Source: Roseateles subflavus
Lineage (GTDB): Bacteria; Pseudomonadota; Gammaproteobacteria; Burkholderiales; Burkholderiaceae_C
Assembly: GCF_030285365.1 (NCBI RefSeq)
Contig: NZ_JASVDS010000009.1
Location: 1 to 64,000, forward strand
Direction: 5' to 3'
DNA length: 64,000 bases
Position 1 is the first letter of the stretch; the number at the start of each line of letters is the position of its first letter. The notes under the pieces were generated by a model, which did no database searches, had not been told where the DNA came from, and saw nothing but the letters and a program-made list of their open reading frames with translations. This document shows positions 37,966 through 46,936 of this stretch, piece by piece. The position numbers were made by a program, and so were the translations under genes.

Positions 37966-38013
37966 TGACGCGAGGTCCCTACGCTGACAAGCCTTCACTC
38001 ACGAAGGCCTGTC

Positions 38014-38637
38014 ATGCGTCCCGATCACCTCCCCTCTCGCTCCAACGTCTGCCCTCATGCGGTGCGCATGGGCCCCCGCCTCTGCGTCAGGTCTGCCCGT
38101 CGCACCGGGCAAGGCTTCACGCTGGTCAATGCCCTTCTTTGCTTAGCCGTGCTGGGCATCGTGTGCCTCATCGCCCTGCCCTCGTTCCAGGCGTCGATCC
38201 GGCAGCATCGGCTGCAGGCGCTCGCCGCTGATTTCTCGCACGACCTGCAGCTCGCCCGCAGCCTGGCCATCGGCGGCCAGCAGTCGCTGCGCCTGAGCGT
38301 GCTGGGATCCTTGGGCGGCAGCTGCTACATCCTGCACAGCGCGGCGCATGACCGCTGTCGCTGCACCGCCAGCACCGCCCAGTGCGATGGCGAGGCTCTC
38401 CCCATCCGCTTCCGATGGATCGCCAGCAGCAGCCACACGCAGATCGCGGCCAACGTCCCGGGCATCACCCTGCATGCCGGCGAGGGCTTCGTGACCAGCG
38501 CCGGGACCTTCCGCGTCGAAGAGCCCGCGTCGGGGCGAGGCATCTGGTACGTGGTCAGTCCCGTCGGGCGTGTCCGCAGCTGCGCCCAGGGCTGGGCCTC
38601 GCGTGCGCTCCCATCCTGCAGCGGCGGCGCCGCGTGA
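38014..38637 (+). CDS. fimT: Type IV minor pilin FimT/GspH family
   Basis: A 207-residue prepilin. The leader ends RTGQG and the mature protein starts FTLVNALLCLAVLGIVCLIA, so position +5 is Asn rather than the usual Glu. The globular part has LAADFSHDLQLARSLAIGGQ, typical of FimT/GspH, and several Cys (CYILHS, CRCTAS, CAQGW). It would be part of the tip-initiating minor pilin complex (family knowledge). First gene of the minor pilin operon; it is followed 18 nt later by the pilE-like gene. Confidence 0.85.
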   Translation: MRPDHLPSRSNVCPHAVRMGPRLCVRSARRTGQGFTLVNALLCLAVLGIVCLIALPSFQASIRQHRLQALAADFSHDLQLARSLAIGGQQSLRLSVLGSLGGSCYILHSAAHDRCRCTASTAQCDGEALPIRFRWIASSSHTQIAANVPGITLHAGEGFVTSAGTFRVEEPASGRGIWYVVSPVGRVRSCAQGWASRALPSCSGGAA

Positions 38638-38655
38638 CGACGGCCGGAGCACCCC

Positions 38656-39270
38656 ATGCACGCTGCCACTTCATCCCGCCCTGCCGCGGCCATGGTCCGG
38701 CCGCCCATCCCTTTCCACCCGCATCGCCACCCGCATCGCCACCCGCCGCCCACCACGGCCCCGATCCCCGGCGCAAGCCCGGCACACGCCTCACACCTGC
38801 GCGCCAATGAAGGGCCGTGGGCGCGTGGCTTCACACTCATCGAGCTGCTGATCGTGATGCTGATCTCGCTCGTGCTGTGCCTGCTGGCGTGGCCGCGCTT
38901 CGAGGCGCAGCTGCACAAGGCTCGTCGCAGCGAAGCCCAGACGGCGCTCACGAGCCTGCTCCACGCCCAGGCGCGCTACCGGAGCAACCATCGCCACTAC
39001 GCCCGCAGCCTGGCAGAACTGAAAACGGTCGCTCCGTCGCTCCGGCACTACGAGCTTCGGCTGCGAGGGCTTCCGGCATCCGACGCAGGCGGTGCCGACG
39101 ACGATCCGTTCCGCCAGGGCTTCGTCGCCACGGCGACGCCCCTGCTCGGTAGCACGCAGTCCCGTGACGCGCCCTGCGCCGAGCTTCGTCTCACCCTCGA
39201 TGGTCAGCAGGTCTTCCAGACCGCCACCGACCGCGCCGGCAGTGCCACTGACGCGTGCTGGCCGCAGTGA
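38656..39270 (+). CDS. pilE: Type IV pilin PilE-like, with long His-rich leader
   Basis: A 204-residue prepilin. The cleavage site is ARG|FTLIELLIVMLISLVLC, with Glu at +5. The stretch before it is about 58 residues, far longer than a normal type IV leader, and includes HPHRHPHRHPP encoded by two exact 12-bp repeats (38716-38739). GGAG lies 6 nt before the ATG at 38656, which supports this start; a shorter product from an internal codon cannot be excluded. The globular part has SEAQTALTSLLHAQARYRSN, as in PilE/ComP-type minor pilins. Confidence 0.8.
   Translation: MHAATSSRPAAAMVRPPIPFHPHRHPHRHPPPTTAPIPGASPAHASHLRANEGPWARGFTLIELLIVMLISLVLCLLAWPRFEAQLHKARRSEAQTALTSLLHAQARYRSNHRHYARSLAELKTVAPSLRHYELRLRGLPASDAGGADDDPFRQGFVATATPLLGSTQSRDAPCAELRLTLDGQQVFQTATDRAGSATDACWPQ
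38716..38739 (+). repeat. Two exact 12-bp tandem repeats in the pilE leader
   Basis: CACCCGCATCGC twice, followed by a partial third copy; in frame, encoding His-Pro-His-Arg units. Confidence 0.85.
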
Positions 39271-39272
39271 GG

Positions 39273-40058
39273 ATGGCCATGAACGTTCTCAATGAAGGCG
39301 CGCCGCGGACCACCCAGCGGGGCAGCCACGCCTTGCTGCGGCCTCCGTGCTACGCCGTCCCTCGCCCTCCCCGACCCGGCCGCGCTGCGCAAGCCGGCCT
39401 GACGCTCGTGGACCTGCTGCTGGGGATGGCCCTGGGCCTCTTCCTGTGCGCCACCGCGGGAGGCCTGATGGTGAGCCAGCTGCGAGAGCACAAGCACCTT
39501 CTGGCCGAAACGCTGTTGCAACAGGATCTCCGCAACGCCATGTCCTTGATGCAGCTGGAGATCCGCCGGGCTGGCGCGGAACTCGAGGCGCATGAGCTGG
39601 TCCCGGAGCCCGGCACCGAGGCCCGGGCACCCCACGCGGTGCCCATGCTGGAGGTGCTGCTGGATGGGACGCCGGTGCCGCCCACTACCTCGGGCGATGG
39701 TCTCGTGCTCAGTTTTGACCGGGTGGAGGCTGACGCCGGCAAGCGGCGAGTCGATCGTGGCTTCCGCCTTCGCCAGGGGCAGCTGCAGTACTTGTTGGAG
39801 CGCAGCTGGCAGCCCTGGAATGACGGCAACACCGTGCACTTCACCCGTCTGCTCGTGCACCTCGACAGGCAAGCGCAGGCCGCGCCCGCCTGCTCCTGCC
39901 CCGACAGGGCGACCACCTGCATCGCCAGCCTGCAGGGGCAGCTCGTCGAAGTGGTGCTGACCGGCCAGTCGCTCCTGGACGCCTCAGCGGTGCGCAGCCT
40001 CCACAGCACCGTGCACGTCCGCAACGATCACCTCGAACTCGCGCCTGCATCATGTTGA
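39273..40058 (+). CDS. pilW: Type IV pilus assembly protein PilW
   Basis: A 261-residue prepilin. Cleavage at QAG|LTLVDLLLGMALGLFLCA; position +5 is Asp rather than Glu. The globular part shows LLQQDLRNAMSLMQLEIRRA, the helical stretch typical of PilW, and a C-terminal minor-pilin body with CSCPDRATTC. GAGG precedes the start; ATG codons at 39273 and 39279 are both possible. It overlaps pilX by 7 nt. Confidence 0.82.
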   Translation: MAMNVLNEGAPRTTQRGSHALLRPPCYAVPRPPRPGRAAQAGLTLVDLLLGMALGLFLCATAGGLMVSQLREHKHLLAETLLQQDLRNAMSLMQLEIRRAGAELEAHELVPEPGTEARAPHAVPMLEVLLDGTPVPPTTSGDGLVLSFDRVEADAGKRRVDRGFRLRQGQLQYLLERSWQPWNDGNTVHFTRLLVHLDRQAQAAPACSCPDRATTCIASLQGQLVEVVLTGQSLLDASAVRSLHSTVHVRNDHLELAPASC

Positions 40059-41503
40059 AGCCAAGACCTTTCCCCCACACCAGCCGCCCCGGCCGTCACA
40101 GCGCCGGAGCTGCCACGCTGGCGACCCTCATGGTGCTGCTGCTCCTGATGGGGATGACCACAATGCTGGGTGCAAGGCTGCTCCTGGCCGATCTGCTCGG
40201 CAGTGACGCCCTGGTGCAGGCCCAGCAACGCCAGAGTCTCAACGAGAGCGGCCTGGACTGGGGGCTGCAGTTGCTCAACGGTCCGGCGCTGACCCCGGAC
40301 TGCCGCGCAGCGGGCAACACCCACCCCGCCGCTGGCGTCCCACTGGCCGCGCAGTTGACCGATACCGACGCCAAAGGCAACCGGCGTGTACGCTCGGCGT
40401 GGCAGGGGCGGCAGTTTCAGTGCTTCCATGACGACGCCGCCTGGCGCTGCCAATGCCCGGTGCCGGCTCTTTCGACGCCCCGTCCCCAGCTCACCCCGCC
40501 GTCGGCGCCCCCGGCGACGCCCCCGGCAATGGTCCCGGAGCGGCGTCAGGCGGCGCTTCGGGAGCCACTGCCTCTGGCCACGCTGGGCAGCTCCGACACG
40601 CCGCCGCTGCCGGCCAGCCGCCTCCCCACCACGGAGCTCCATCCGGGCTTCAGTCTGGCGATCCAAGGGTTGGAGCGCCCCGACGCGGCGCACTGGCACC
40701 GCCGTACGCTGCGTCTGGTGGTGCAGTCTTGCGCTCAGGGGCAGCTCCGCTGCGCCGTGGCTGACTTGCCGGCCTCCAGCCCGCTCCCGGCGTCGGCCCA
40801 GTCTCAACTCGTCATGCTGGCCACGGCGCTGCCGCGTCTGCCCGGCAGCGCGTTGATGGCAGGGGGCACCATCGACTTGCGCAGCCTCGCGGCCGCGCCA
40901 GCCGGCGTGGCGATGCCACCGGACGCTCATGGCACCTGGGCCGTGCAGGCGGGCGGGGCCATCCGGGGCGCCGAAGGCCATCTCCAGGGCCCACCGGGCA
41001 GCGCCACGGCCACGCTGGCCCGCCCGGGCGACCCCGAGCTCGCGAAGGAACCCGGCACCTTCTTCCAGCGCTTCTTCGGCATGGCGCCCGCCGCGTACCG
41101 CGCGCAGCACAGCGTCACGTTCGTGGACTGCAGTGCTGAGGCGGACTGCAGCGCCCAACTCGACTCGCAGGTGCGGGCAGGTCACCCCTGGCTCTGGATC
41201 CGGGGGCCCCTGCGTCTCAGGACGCCGGTAACCCTCGGCCGCCTGGAGCGCCCGGTCCTGCTGATTTGCGATGACGCCCTCGACCTCGATGCCCCCGTGC
41301 AAATCTCGGGGCTTCTGTACAGCCATGGTCCCAGCCGCCTCCAGGCAGCGGGCGCCTCCTTGCGGATTGACGGCGCCCTGCTCAGTGCCGAGTCCAGCGA
41401 AGTGGCCGGGCAAGTCCAGATCGTCTACAGCGCCTCCGTCCTGCGAACCCTGGCAGACCAACTGGGCACCTGGATCCGGCTGCCTGGCGGCTGGACGCCG
41501 TGA
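40052..41503 (+). CDS. pilX: Type IV pilus assembly protein PilX-like
   Basis: A 483-residue protein with an N-terminal prepilin-like segment (HSAGAATLATLMVLLLLMGM) without Glu at +5, as usual for PilX/GspK types, then ARLLLADLLGSDALVQAQQR. It is much longer than classical PilX (about 170-200 residues) and has Pro-rich stretches (PSAPPATPPAMVPE) and paired Cys. The C-terminal part includes LERPVLLICDDALDLDAPVQ and ISGLLYSHG. It may carry extra functions in place of PilY1, which is absent (inference). Confidence 0.72.
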   Translation: MLKPRPFPHTSRPGRHSAGAATLATLMVLLLLMGMTTMLGARLLLADLLGSDALVQAQQRQSLNESGLDWGLQLLNGPALTPDCRAAGNTHPAAGVPLAAQLTDTDAKGNRRVRSAWQGRQFQCFHDDAAWRCQCPVPALSTPRPQLTPPSAPPATPPAMVPERRQAALREPLPLATLGSSDTPPLPASRLPTTELHPGFSLAIQGLERPDAAHWHRRTLRLVVQSCAQGQLRCAVADLPASSPLPASAQSQLVMLATALPRLPGSALMAGGTIDLRSLAAAPAGVAMPPDAHGTWAVQAGGAIRGAEGHLQGPPGSATATLARPGDPELAKEPGTFFQRFFGMAPAAYRAQHSVTFVDCSAEADCSAQLDSQVRAGHPWLWIRGPLRLRTPVTLGRLERPVLLICDDALDLDAPVQISGLLYSHGPSRLQAAGASLRIDGALLSAESSEVAGQVQIVYSASVLRTLADQLGTWIRLPGGWTP

Positions 41504-42882
41504 TGCAGCACCGAACGTCCCCTACGGCCCCCCCCAGGAGCATGGCACCCATGACGAAGCATCACGCCGCAACATCTTCCCCTGCCTCGTCTTCCCCTGC
41601 CACGCCTTCCCCCTCCGTTCGAGCCGGCCACGACAAGCGCCGCCGGCAGTCGGGCTGGGGGCTGGTCGAAGCGCTGGTCTGCAGCCTGGTGCTCAGTACT
41701 GGCATGGTCCTGCTGCTGAAGGGGCAGGCGGCCTTGCGTGCGCACAGCGACTTCGCCCGAGACCGCTCGGCGGCGGCGGTGCTGGCCGAAGCTCAGGTCG
41801 AGCGTCTGCGCGCACAGGTACCGGACGCCCCGCCAGCGCATGTTCCGGAGGCAGGCATGCGGCCCGTGGATTCCGAGGGGCGGACGGCGGACACCGCGTT
41901 GCGCAGCGCTCCTTTTGCCCTCGACCGGGCAGGACGAGCCAGCGCGGCCAGAACACTCCAGGACGACTGGCAGCTGACCCTCGACAACACGTCGTATGCC
42001 TTTCATCAGCAACTGACAGGTGACGACGCAGGGCCTCTTCGGGACCTGGACCTGCAGGTGCGCTGGCAAGACCGGAGTGGCGCATGGCAGCCCCTGCACT
42101 GGCCCGCCCGCCTGACCCCGCGCCAGCCGTTGCTCGCGCTGGTCGCGCTGAGTCGGCCACCGGCGGGAGACGTGCTCCTCAGCGCCGGCCGGCATGCGGC
42201 CGTGCCGACCAGCGCGCGGGCTCTGGGCGACGGGTGGGCCGTGTTCCAGCCGGAGCCCGGCGTGACGCTCGCCTGGCTCCTTGATATCCGCACAGGCAGA
42301 GTGCAAGGCCTGTGTGAACTGGGGGACCGCAGCGTCGACGACCTGCGAGACGCTGACGTTGCCGGTTGCCGGGCACTCATGGCGGCAGGCGGTGCCTGGC
42401 TGATCAGTGGTCAGATCCGCTTCGATCTGAGCACCACGCCGTCCGCCGAAGCGCCGCGTTCGCCGGCCCTGCCCGGTGGCGTGACGATCGCCCTGCAGAA
42501 CGACCCGAATCCCACCACGCCTCCTCGCTGCGCCAGCAATGCCGCGGAGGCCGCAGCCCAGGGGCGAGGCGTCGTCAGCTATCACTGTCTGGTCCCCCCT
42601 CGCCGTCGCGACGGGCGCTGGAGCGGGCGTACCGAACTGACCGGCATGATGGCGGATCTGAAGCGCCATCGCGTGTGCCGCTACACCGCTGACTATGACC
42701 AGGATGGGCGCATCTCCAACCTCGAGCATCCCGACCGCTATGCGGATGTGGACAGTCCGCTGCTGCAACAGAACTTTCTGGTCATCCGAGCGGAGCTGCC
42801 CTGTCCAGCCGGAAGGCCCGCAGACTCGCGGCTGGGGCGTCTGCTCGATGCCACGACGCTCCCTCACCAGCCTTCCGAGTAG
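41503..42882 (+). CDS. pilV: Type IV pilus assembly protein PilV-like
   Basis: A 459-residue prepilin, long for PilV. The cleavage site is RRRQSG|WGLVEALVCSLVLSTG, with Glu at +5. The leader before it is about 50 residues with many Ser/Pro. The body has LAEAQVERLRAQV and a C-terminal CRYTADYDQDGRISNLEHPD, SPLLQQNFLVIRAELPC. The ATG at 41503 overlaps the pilX stop; an ATG at 41551 with AGGAG upstream would shorten the leader. Last gene of the operon. Confidence 0.75.
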   Translation: MQHRTSPTAPPRSMAPMTKHHAATSSPASSSPATPSPSVRAGHDKRRRQSGWGLVEALVCSLVLSTGMVLLLKGQAALRAHSDFARDRSAAAVLAEAQVERLRAQVPDAPPAHVPEAGMRPVDSEGRTADTALRSAPFALDRAGRASAARTLQDDWQLTLDNTSYAFHQQLTGDDAGPLRDLDLQVRWQDRSGAWQPLHWPARLTPRQPLLALVALSRPPAGDVLLSAGRHAAVPTSARALGDGWAVFQPEPGVTLAWLLDIRTGRVQGLCELGDRSVDDLRDADVAGCRALMAAGGAWLISGQIRFDLSTTPSAEAPRSPALPGGVTIALQNDPNPTTPPRCASNAAEAAAQGRGVVSYHCLVPPRRRDGRWSGRTELTGMMADLKRHRVCRYTADYDQDGRISNLEHPDRYADVDSPLLQQNFLVIRAELPCPAGRPADSRLGRLLDATTLPHQPSE

Positions 42883-43163
42883 CCCGGTCCCGGGGCTGCG
42901 CCGTGAAGCGAAACGGCCGGGAGCGAACAGACCGGCGTGCCGCAAGCTATCCTCCGGGCTGCGCTCAACCGAATCCGGTACGAGGCCGGGCCCGGAACAA
43001 GGCGCCCCGACCTGAGCGGCACACGCGACGCGGTATCGCTCAGGTCGCGGCGCCCTCGCGGCCCGGCTGGCTTGGGCGGCGCATCCGCATCCGAATCACC
43101 AACGCCCGTGAGCCGCATCGCTCACCGGCTCGTCACCCGCTGCCGAACGCATCCGCCCGCACC

Positions 43164-44540
43164 TTGAAGCCCGAACCCGTCCTCTCTCCTCAGGCCGCCA
43201 TGGCGATGGCGCTGGCGCTCTCCCGTCAGGCCATCGGTCTCAGCGATCCCAATCCGCGAGTCGGTTGCGTCATCACCGACGCCCAAGGGCATTTGCTCGG
43301 GGCCGGTCACACCCAGCAAGCCGGCGGGCCGCATGCTGAGGTCATGGCCCTGCGTGATGTCCTCGCCCGCGGGCATGGCGAAGAGGCGCTGGTCGGTGCG
43401 CACGTCTATGTGACGCTGGAACCCTGCGCCCATCATGGCCGCACGCCGCCTTGCTGCGAGGCCCTGTCGGCAGCCCGGGTGGGACACGTTCACATCGCGC
43501 TGGCCGATCCGAACCCGCTGGTCGCGGGCAAGGGGCGTCGCCATCTGGAGTCGGCCGGCATCCGGTGCGAGCTCGGCCTAGGCGCGGACGAGGCCCGGGA
43601 GATCAACATCGGCTTCCTGAGCCGCATGGTTCGCGGCCGCCCCTATGTCCGCTTGAAGATCGCTGCCAGCCTGGACGGGCGCACGGCACTGCCCGACGGT
43701 CGGAGCCAGTGGATCACCAGCCCGGCCGCCCGTCAGGATGGCCAATGGTGGCGGCAGCGGGCCGGCGCCATCCTGACCGGCATCGGCACCGTCCGAGACG
43801 ACGACCCGCGGCTCGACCTCCGACTGCCGACGGGCGAGACGCCGCCGCTCCAGCCACTGCGCGTCATCGCCGACTCTCGCCTGGAGACCCCTCTGACCGC
43901 CCGCATCCTGCAAGCGCCCGGAAAGGTCCTGCTGGTTCATGCGCGGGAGGCGACAGAGCCCGCCGCCCTCGATGCCGCCCCGCCTGCGGCCAGCACGCCC
44001 CAGTCCCACAGCCCCACCAACGAGCTCGACACCGCGCGCGCGGCCGGAACGGCATGGCCGGCGGGCGTCGAGTGCCTGGCCTTGCCGCAGACCGCCGCTG
44101 GCGTTCGTGTTGGTGCTGGTGTCGGCGCCGGTGCTGGTGTCGGCGCTGGCGTTGGTGGTGGTAGTGCTGGTGGAGTCGCAGGCTCGGGGGCAGATGCCGA
44201 CACCCGCTTCTTCCTCGCTGGCCGAGCCAGCTCTGAGAACTCTGGCGCTACGCCGGCGCGGGTCGATCTGGTGGCGTTGATGAGCGAACTGGGGCGCCGC
44301 GGGATCAACGAGCTCCATGTCGAAGCCGGGGCCACGCTCAACGGCGCCCTCCTGCAAGCGGGGCTGGTGGACGAACTGCTGGTCTATCTGGCGCCCAAGC
44401 TCCTGGGTGACGGGCGCGGCATGGCTGCACTGGGACTGCTGCCGGACCTGCAGGCCGCCCCGCGTTTCGAGCTCCTGGAGTGCAGTCCCGTCGGCGACGA
44501 CGTGCGCCTTCGGCTGCGACGACCCGAGCTCGGGTTCTGA
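43164..44540 (+). CDS. ribD: Bifunctional riboflavin deaminase/reductase RibD
   Basis: A 458-residue RibD. The deaminase domain has [20 protein letters not shown] and [15 protein letters not shown] (zinc ligands). The reductase domain has [55 protein letters not shown] and [16 protein letters not shown]. The usual length is about 370; the excess is an Ala/Gly/Val-rich insertion of some 80 residues in the reductase domain, built in part from 18-bp repeats. TTG at 43164 gives the normal N-terminal helix; the ATG at 43200 would cut it short. Confidence 0.88.
   Translation: MKPEPVLSPQAAMAMALALSRQAIGLSDPNPRVGCVITDAQGHLLGAGHTQQAGGPHAEVMALRDVLARGHGEEALVGAHVYVTLEPCAHHGRTPPCCEALSAARVGHVHIALADPNPLVAGKGRRHLESAGIRCELGLGADEAREINIGFLSRMVRGRPYVRLKIAASLDGRTALPDGRSQWITSPAARQDGQWWRQRAGAILTGIGTVRDDDPRLDLRLPTGETPPLQPLRVIADSRLETPLTARILQAPGKVLLVHAREATEPAALDAAPPAASTPQSHSPTNELDTARAAGTAWPAGVECLALPQTAAGVRVGAGVGAGAGVGAGVGGGSAGGVAGSGADADTRFFLAGRASSENSGATPARVDLVALMSELGRRGINELHVEAGATLNGALLQAGLVDELLVYLAPKLLGDGRGMAALGLLPDLQAAPRFELLECSPVGDDVRLRLRRPELGF
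44112..44147 (+). repeat. 18-bp tandem repeat within ribD
   Basis: GGTGCTGGTGTCGGCGCC and GGTGCTGGTGTCGGCGCT stand head to tail, in frame, within a Gly/Val/Ala-coding stretch from about 44100 to 44182. Confidence 0.85.
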
Positions 44541-44794
44541 CCCGGCGCCCCTTCCACCCGCGACCGTTTGCAGTGCCCACGGCAGGCGCCGTGGCGGCCG
44601 GGTGGCTGGGTTCATCTGCCGCCGTAGCCCGATCGGTCAGCCACGCTTGCGCGGATGGCGCTCGGAGGCGGACCGATCTGCCCCTGCCGACACCCGGTCT
44701 TGGCGCGTCTGGAGGCACCGCTCCAGTGAACTCTGCTCTACTGTGCCCCCGGGAAACACCGGATGGTGGTCCCGCCCCTCTACAATCCGCGCCT
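44541..44794. other. Spacer where ribE would usually lie
   Basis: 254 bp between ribD and ribBA. Riboflavin synthase (ribE) is often found here; no trace of it was seen. No FMN riboswitch blocks were found. TACAAT at 44781-44786 is a likely -10 box for ribBA. Confidence 0.55.
44781..44786 (+). promoter_or_regulatory. Probable -10 box of ribBA
   Basis: TACAAT ends 8 nt before the ribBA ATG, so the mRNA would have almost no leader. No good -35 hexamer at 17 bp. Confidence 0.45.
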
Positions 44795-45907
44795 ATGCCT
44801 ATCTCTCCTGTCCCCGAGCTGGTCGCCGAGCTTGCTGCCGGCCGCATGGTCATCCTGGTCGATGAAGAAGACCGCGAAAACGAGGGTGACCTCGTGCTGG
44901 CGGCGGACCACGTCACGCCGGAGGCCATCAATTTCATGGCCAAGTTCGGCCGAGGCCTGATCTGCCTGACGCTCACGCGCGAGCGCTGCGAGCGCCTGCA
45001 GCTGCCGCCGATGGCCACCCGCAACGGCACGCAGCATGGCACCGCCTTCACCGTGTCCATCGAGGCTGCCACGGGCGTCACGACCGGCATCTCCGCGGCG
45101 GACCGCGCCCGCACCGTCCAGGCCGCGGTGGCCCGCAATGCCGAAGCCCGCGACCTCGTCCAGCCCGGCCACATCTTCCCCCTGCAGGCCCAGGACGGCG
45201 GCGTGCTGATGCGCGCCGGCCATACCGAGGCCGGCTGCGACCTGGCCCGCATGGCCGGCCTGACGCCCGCCTCCGTGATCTGCGAGATCATGAAGGACGA
45301 CGGCACCATGGCCCGCCTGCCGGACCTGGAAGTCTTCGCGGCGGAGCACGGCATCAAGATCGGCACCATTGCCGACCTCATCGAGCACCGCAGCCGCCAT
45401 GAATCCCTGGTGCAGCTCGTGGGCCGCCGGCCCATGCAGACGGCCCAGGGCGCCTTCGAGTGCAGCGTCTTCAAGGACCGCACCGGCGCCGTGCACCTGG
45501 CTCTGAGCCGGGGCCAGTGGCAGCCCACGGACGAAGTGCTGGTGCGCGTGCACGAGCCCTTCTCCGCGCTGGACCTGCTGGACGCCGGTCCGAGCGCTCA
45601 CTCCTGGCCGCTGCCGGCCGCGCTATCTGCGCTGCAGCAGTCGCCCGCCGGCGTTGCCGTGCTGCTGAACTGCGGCGAGGCCGCCGAATCGCTGCTGGGT
45701 CGCTTCGAGACGGCCGGCACCGCGCCCGCCCCTCGCGCCATGGCCATGGACCTGCGCACCTACGGCGTCGGCGCGCAGATCCTGCGCGAGCTCGGCGTCC
45801 ACAGGATGAAGCTGCTGGGCAGCCCGCGCCGCATGCCGAGCATGACCGGCTACGGCCTGGAAGTCACCGGTTTCCTGAGCGCCGACGAGCGCGCCAACAA
45901 GGAGTAA
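44795..45907 (+). CDS. ribBA: 3,4-dihydroxy-2-butanone 4-phosphate synthase with degenerate GTP cyclohydrolase II domain
   Basis: A 370-residue protein. Residues about 1-205 are an intact RibB domain: [81 protein letters not shown]. The C-terminal part resembles RibA but lacks the zinc-binding Cys cluster and the RCDCG region; it keeps [20 protein letters not shown] and GYGLEVTGF. This form is known from betaproteobacteria and is thought to work only as RibB (family knowledge), so a separate RibA should exist elsewhere. It is followed by ribH after 7 nt. Confidence 0.9.
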   Translation: MPISPVPELVAELAAGRMVILVDEEDRENEGDLVLAADHVTPEAINFMAKFGRGLICLTLTRERCERLQLPPMATRNGTQHGTAFTVSIEAATGVTTGISAADRARTVQAAVARNAEARDLVQPGHIFPLQAQDGGVLMRAGHTEAGCDLARMAGLTPASVICEIMKDDGTMARLPDLEVFAAEHGIKIGTIADLIEHRSRHESLVQLVGRRPMQTAQGAFECSVFKDRTGAVHLALSRGQWQPTDEVLVRVHEPFSALDLLDAGPSAHSWPLPAALSALQQSPAGVAVLLNCGEAAESLLGRFETAGTAPAPRAMAMDLRTYGVGAQILRELGVHRMKLLGSPRRMPSMTGYGLEVTGFLSADERANKE

Positions 45908-45914
45908 GCGCCCC

Positions 45915-46379
45915 ATGCAAGGAGCAGACAAGGGACAGCAGGCCGCGCTGGACGGCCAGGACCTGCGCATCGGTATCGTGCAGGCCCGCTTCAACGAGAC
46001 CCTGACCAACACCCTCGCCCAGCATTGCCTGGACGCCCTGGCCGCCATGGGCGTGCCGAGCCATCAGATCCGCCACGTCACCGTGCCGGGCGCCCTGGAG
46101 GTGCCGGTCGCCCTGCAGACCATGGCCGACAGCGAGCGCTACGACGCCCTGATCGCGCTGGGCTGCATCATCCGCGGTGAAACCTACCACTTCGAGCTGG
46201 TGGCCAACGAAAGCGGCGCCGGGGTCACCCGCGTGTCGCTGGACGCCAACCTGCCCGTCGCCAATGCCATCCTCACGGTCGAGGACGAAGCCCAGGCCTG
46301 GGCCCGTGCCGCCGAGAAGGGCGCCGACGCCGCCCGCGTCGCCGTCGAGATGGCCCATCTTTTGAAAGCCCTGCAGTGA
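45915..46379 (+). CDS. ribH: 6,7-dimethyl-8-ribityllumazine synthase
   Basis: A 154-residue lumazine synthase: [72 protein letters not shown]. It makes the penultimate riboflavin intermediate. It overlaps or abuts nusB; the order ribBA-ribH-nusB is conserved. Confidence 0.96.
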   Translation: MQGADKGQQAALDGQDLRIGIVQARFNETLTNTLAQHCLDALAAMGVPSHQIRHVTVPGALEVPVALQTMADSERYDALIALGCIIRGETYHFELVANESGAGVTRVSLDANLPVANAILTVEDEAQAWARAAEKGADAARVAVEMAHLLKALQ

Positions 46380-46381
46380 GC

Positions 46382-46903
46382 ATGAACGACAAGACCAACA
46401 CCCCCACTGCTCCCAAGACCGCCGGCAAGCCCGCGGCCAAGCCGGGCGTCAAGCGCGCCGGCGCGAAGTCGGCCCGCCGCCGCTCGCGTGAGTTCGCGCT
46501 GCAGGCGCTGTACCAATGGCTCGTGACGGGTGACGAGCCCGCCGCCATCGAGACTCACATGCGCGAGCAGCAGGGTTTCGAGAAGTGCGACAAGGCCCAT
46601 TTCGACGCCTTGTTCAACGGCGGCGTGCATGAGGCCTCCGACCTCGATGCCGTGCTGGCCCGCCACGTGGACCGCAAGACGACCGAGCTGTCGCCCATCG
46701 AGCACGGCATCCTCATGATCGGGGCCTACGAGCTCAAGCACTGCGTCGACATCCCCTACAAGGTGGCGATCAACGAAGCCGTGGAACTGGCCAAGTCCTT
46801 CGGCGGCACCGACGGCCACAAGTACGTCAACGGCGTGCTGGACCGCGCGGCCGAGGACCTCCGTCCGCTCGAAGTGCAGGCCCAGCGCAAGCCGGCCCGC
46901 TGA
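46382..46903 (+). CDS. nusB: Transcription antitermination factor NusB
   Basis: A 173-residue RNA-binding protein of the Nus complex: RRRSREFALQALYQWLVTGD, LDAVLARHVDRKTTELSPIE, HGILMIGAYELKHCVDIPYK, VAINEAVELAKSFGGTDGHK, YVNGVLDRAA. It has a basic Ala/Lys-rich N-terminal extension of about 25 residues (APKTAGKPAAKPGVKRAGAK). A GTG at 46376, overlapping the ribH stop, is an alternative start. Confidence 0.95.
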   Translation: MNDKTNTPTAPKTAGKPAAKPGVKRAGAKSARRRSREFALQALYQWLVTGDEPAAIETHMREQQGFEKCDKAHFDALFNGGVHEASDLDAVLARHVDRKTTELSPIEHGILMIGAYELKHCVDIPYKVAINEAVELAKSFGGTDGHKYVNGVLDRAAEDLRPLEVQAQRKPAR

Positions 46904-46936
46904 GTCGCGGCCCGCTCCCCCTCTGCCCCCACCCGG

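Noticed and set aside
44541-44794. FMN riboswitch upstream of ribBA
   Set aside because: None of the conserved FMN aptamer blocks is present.
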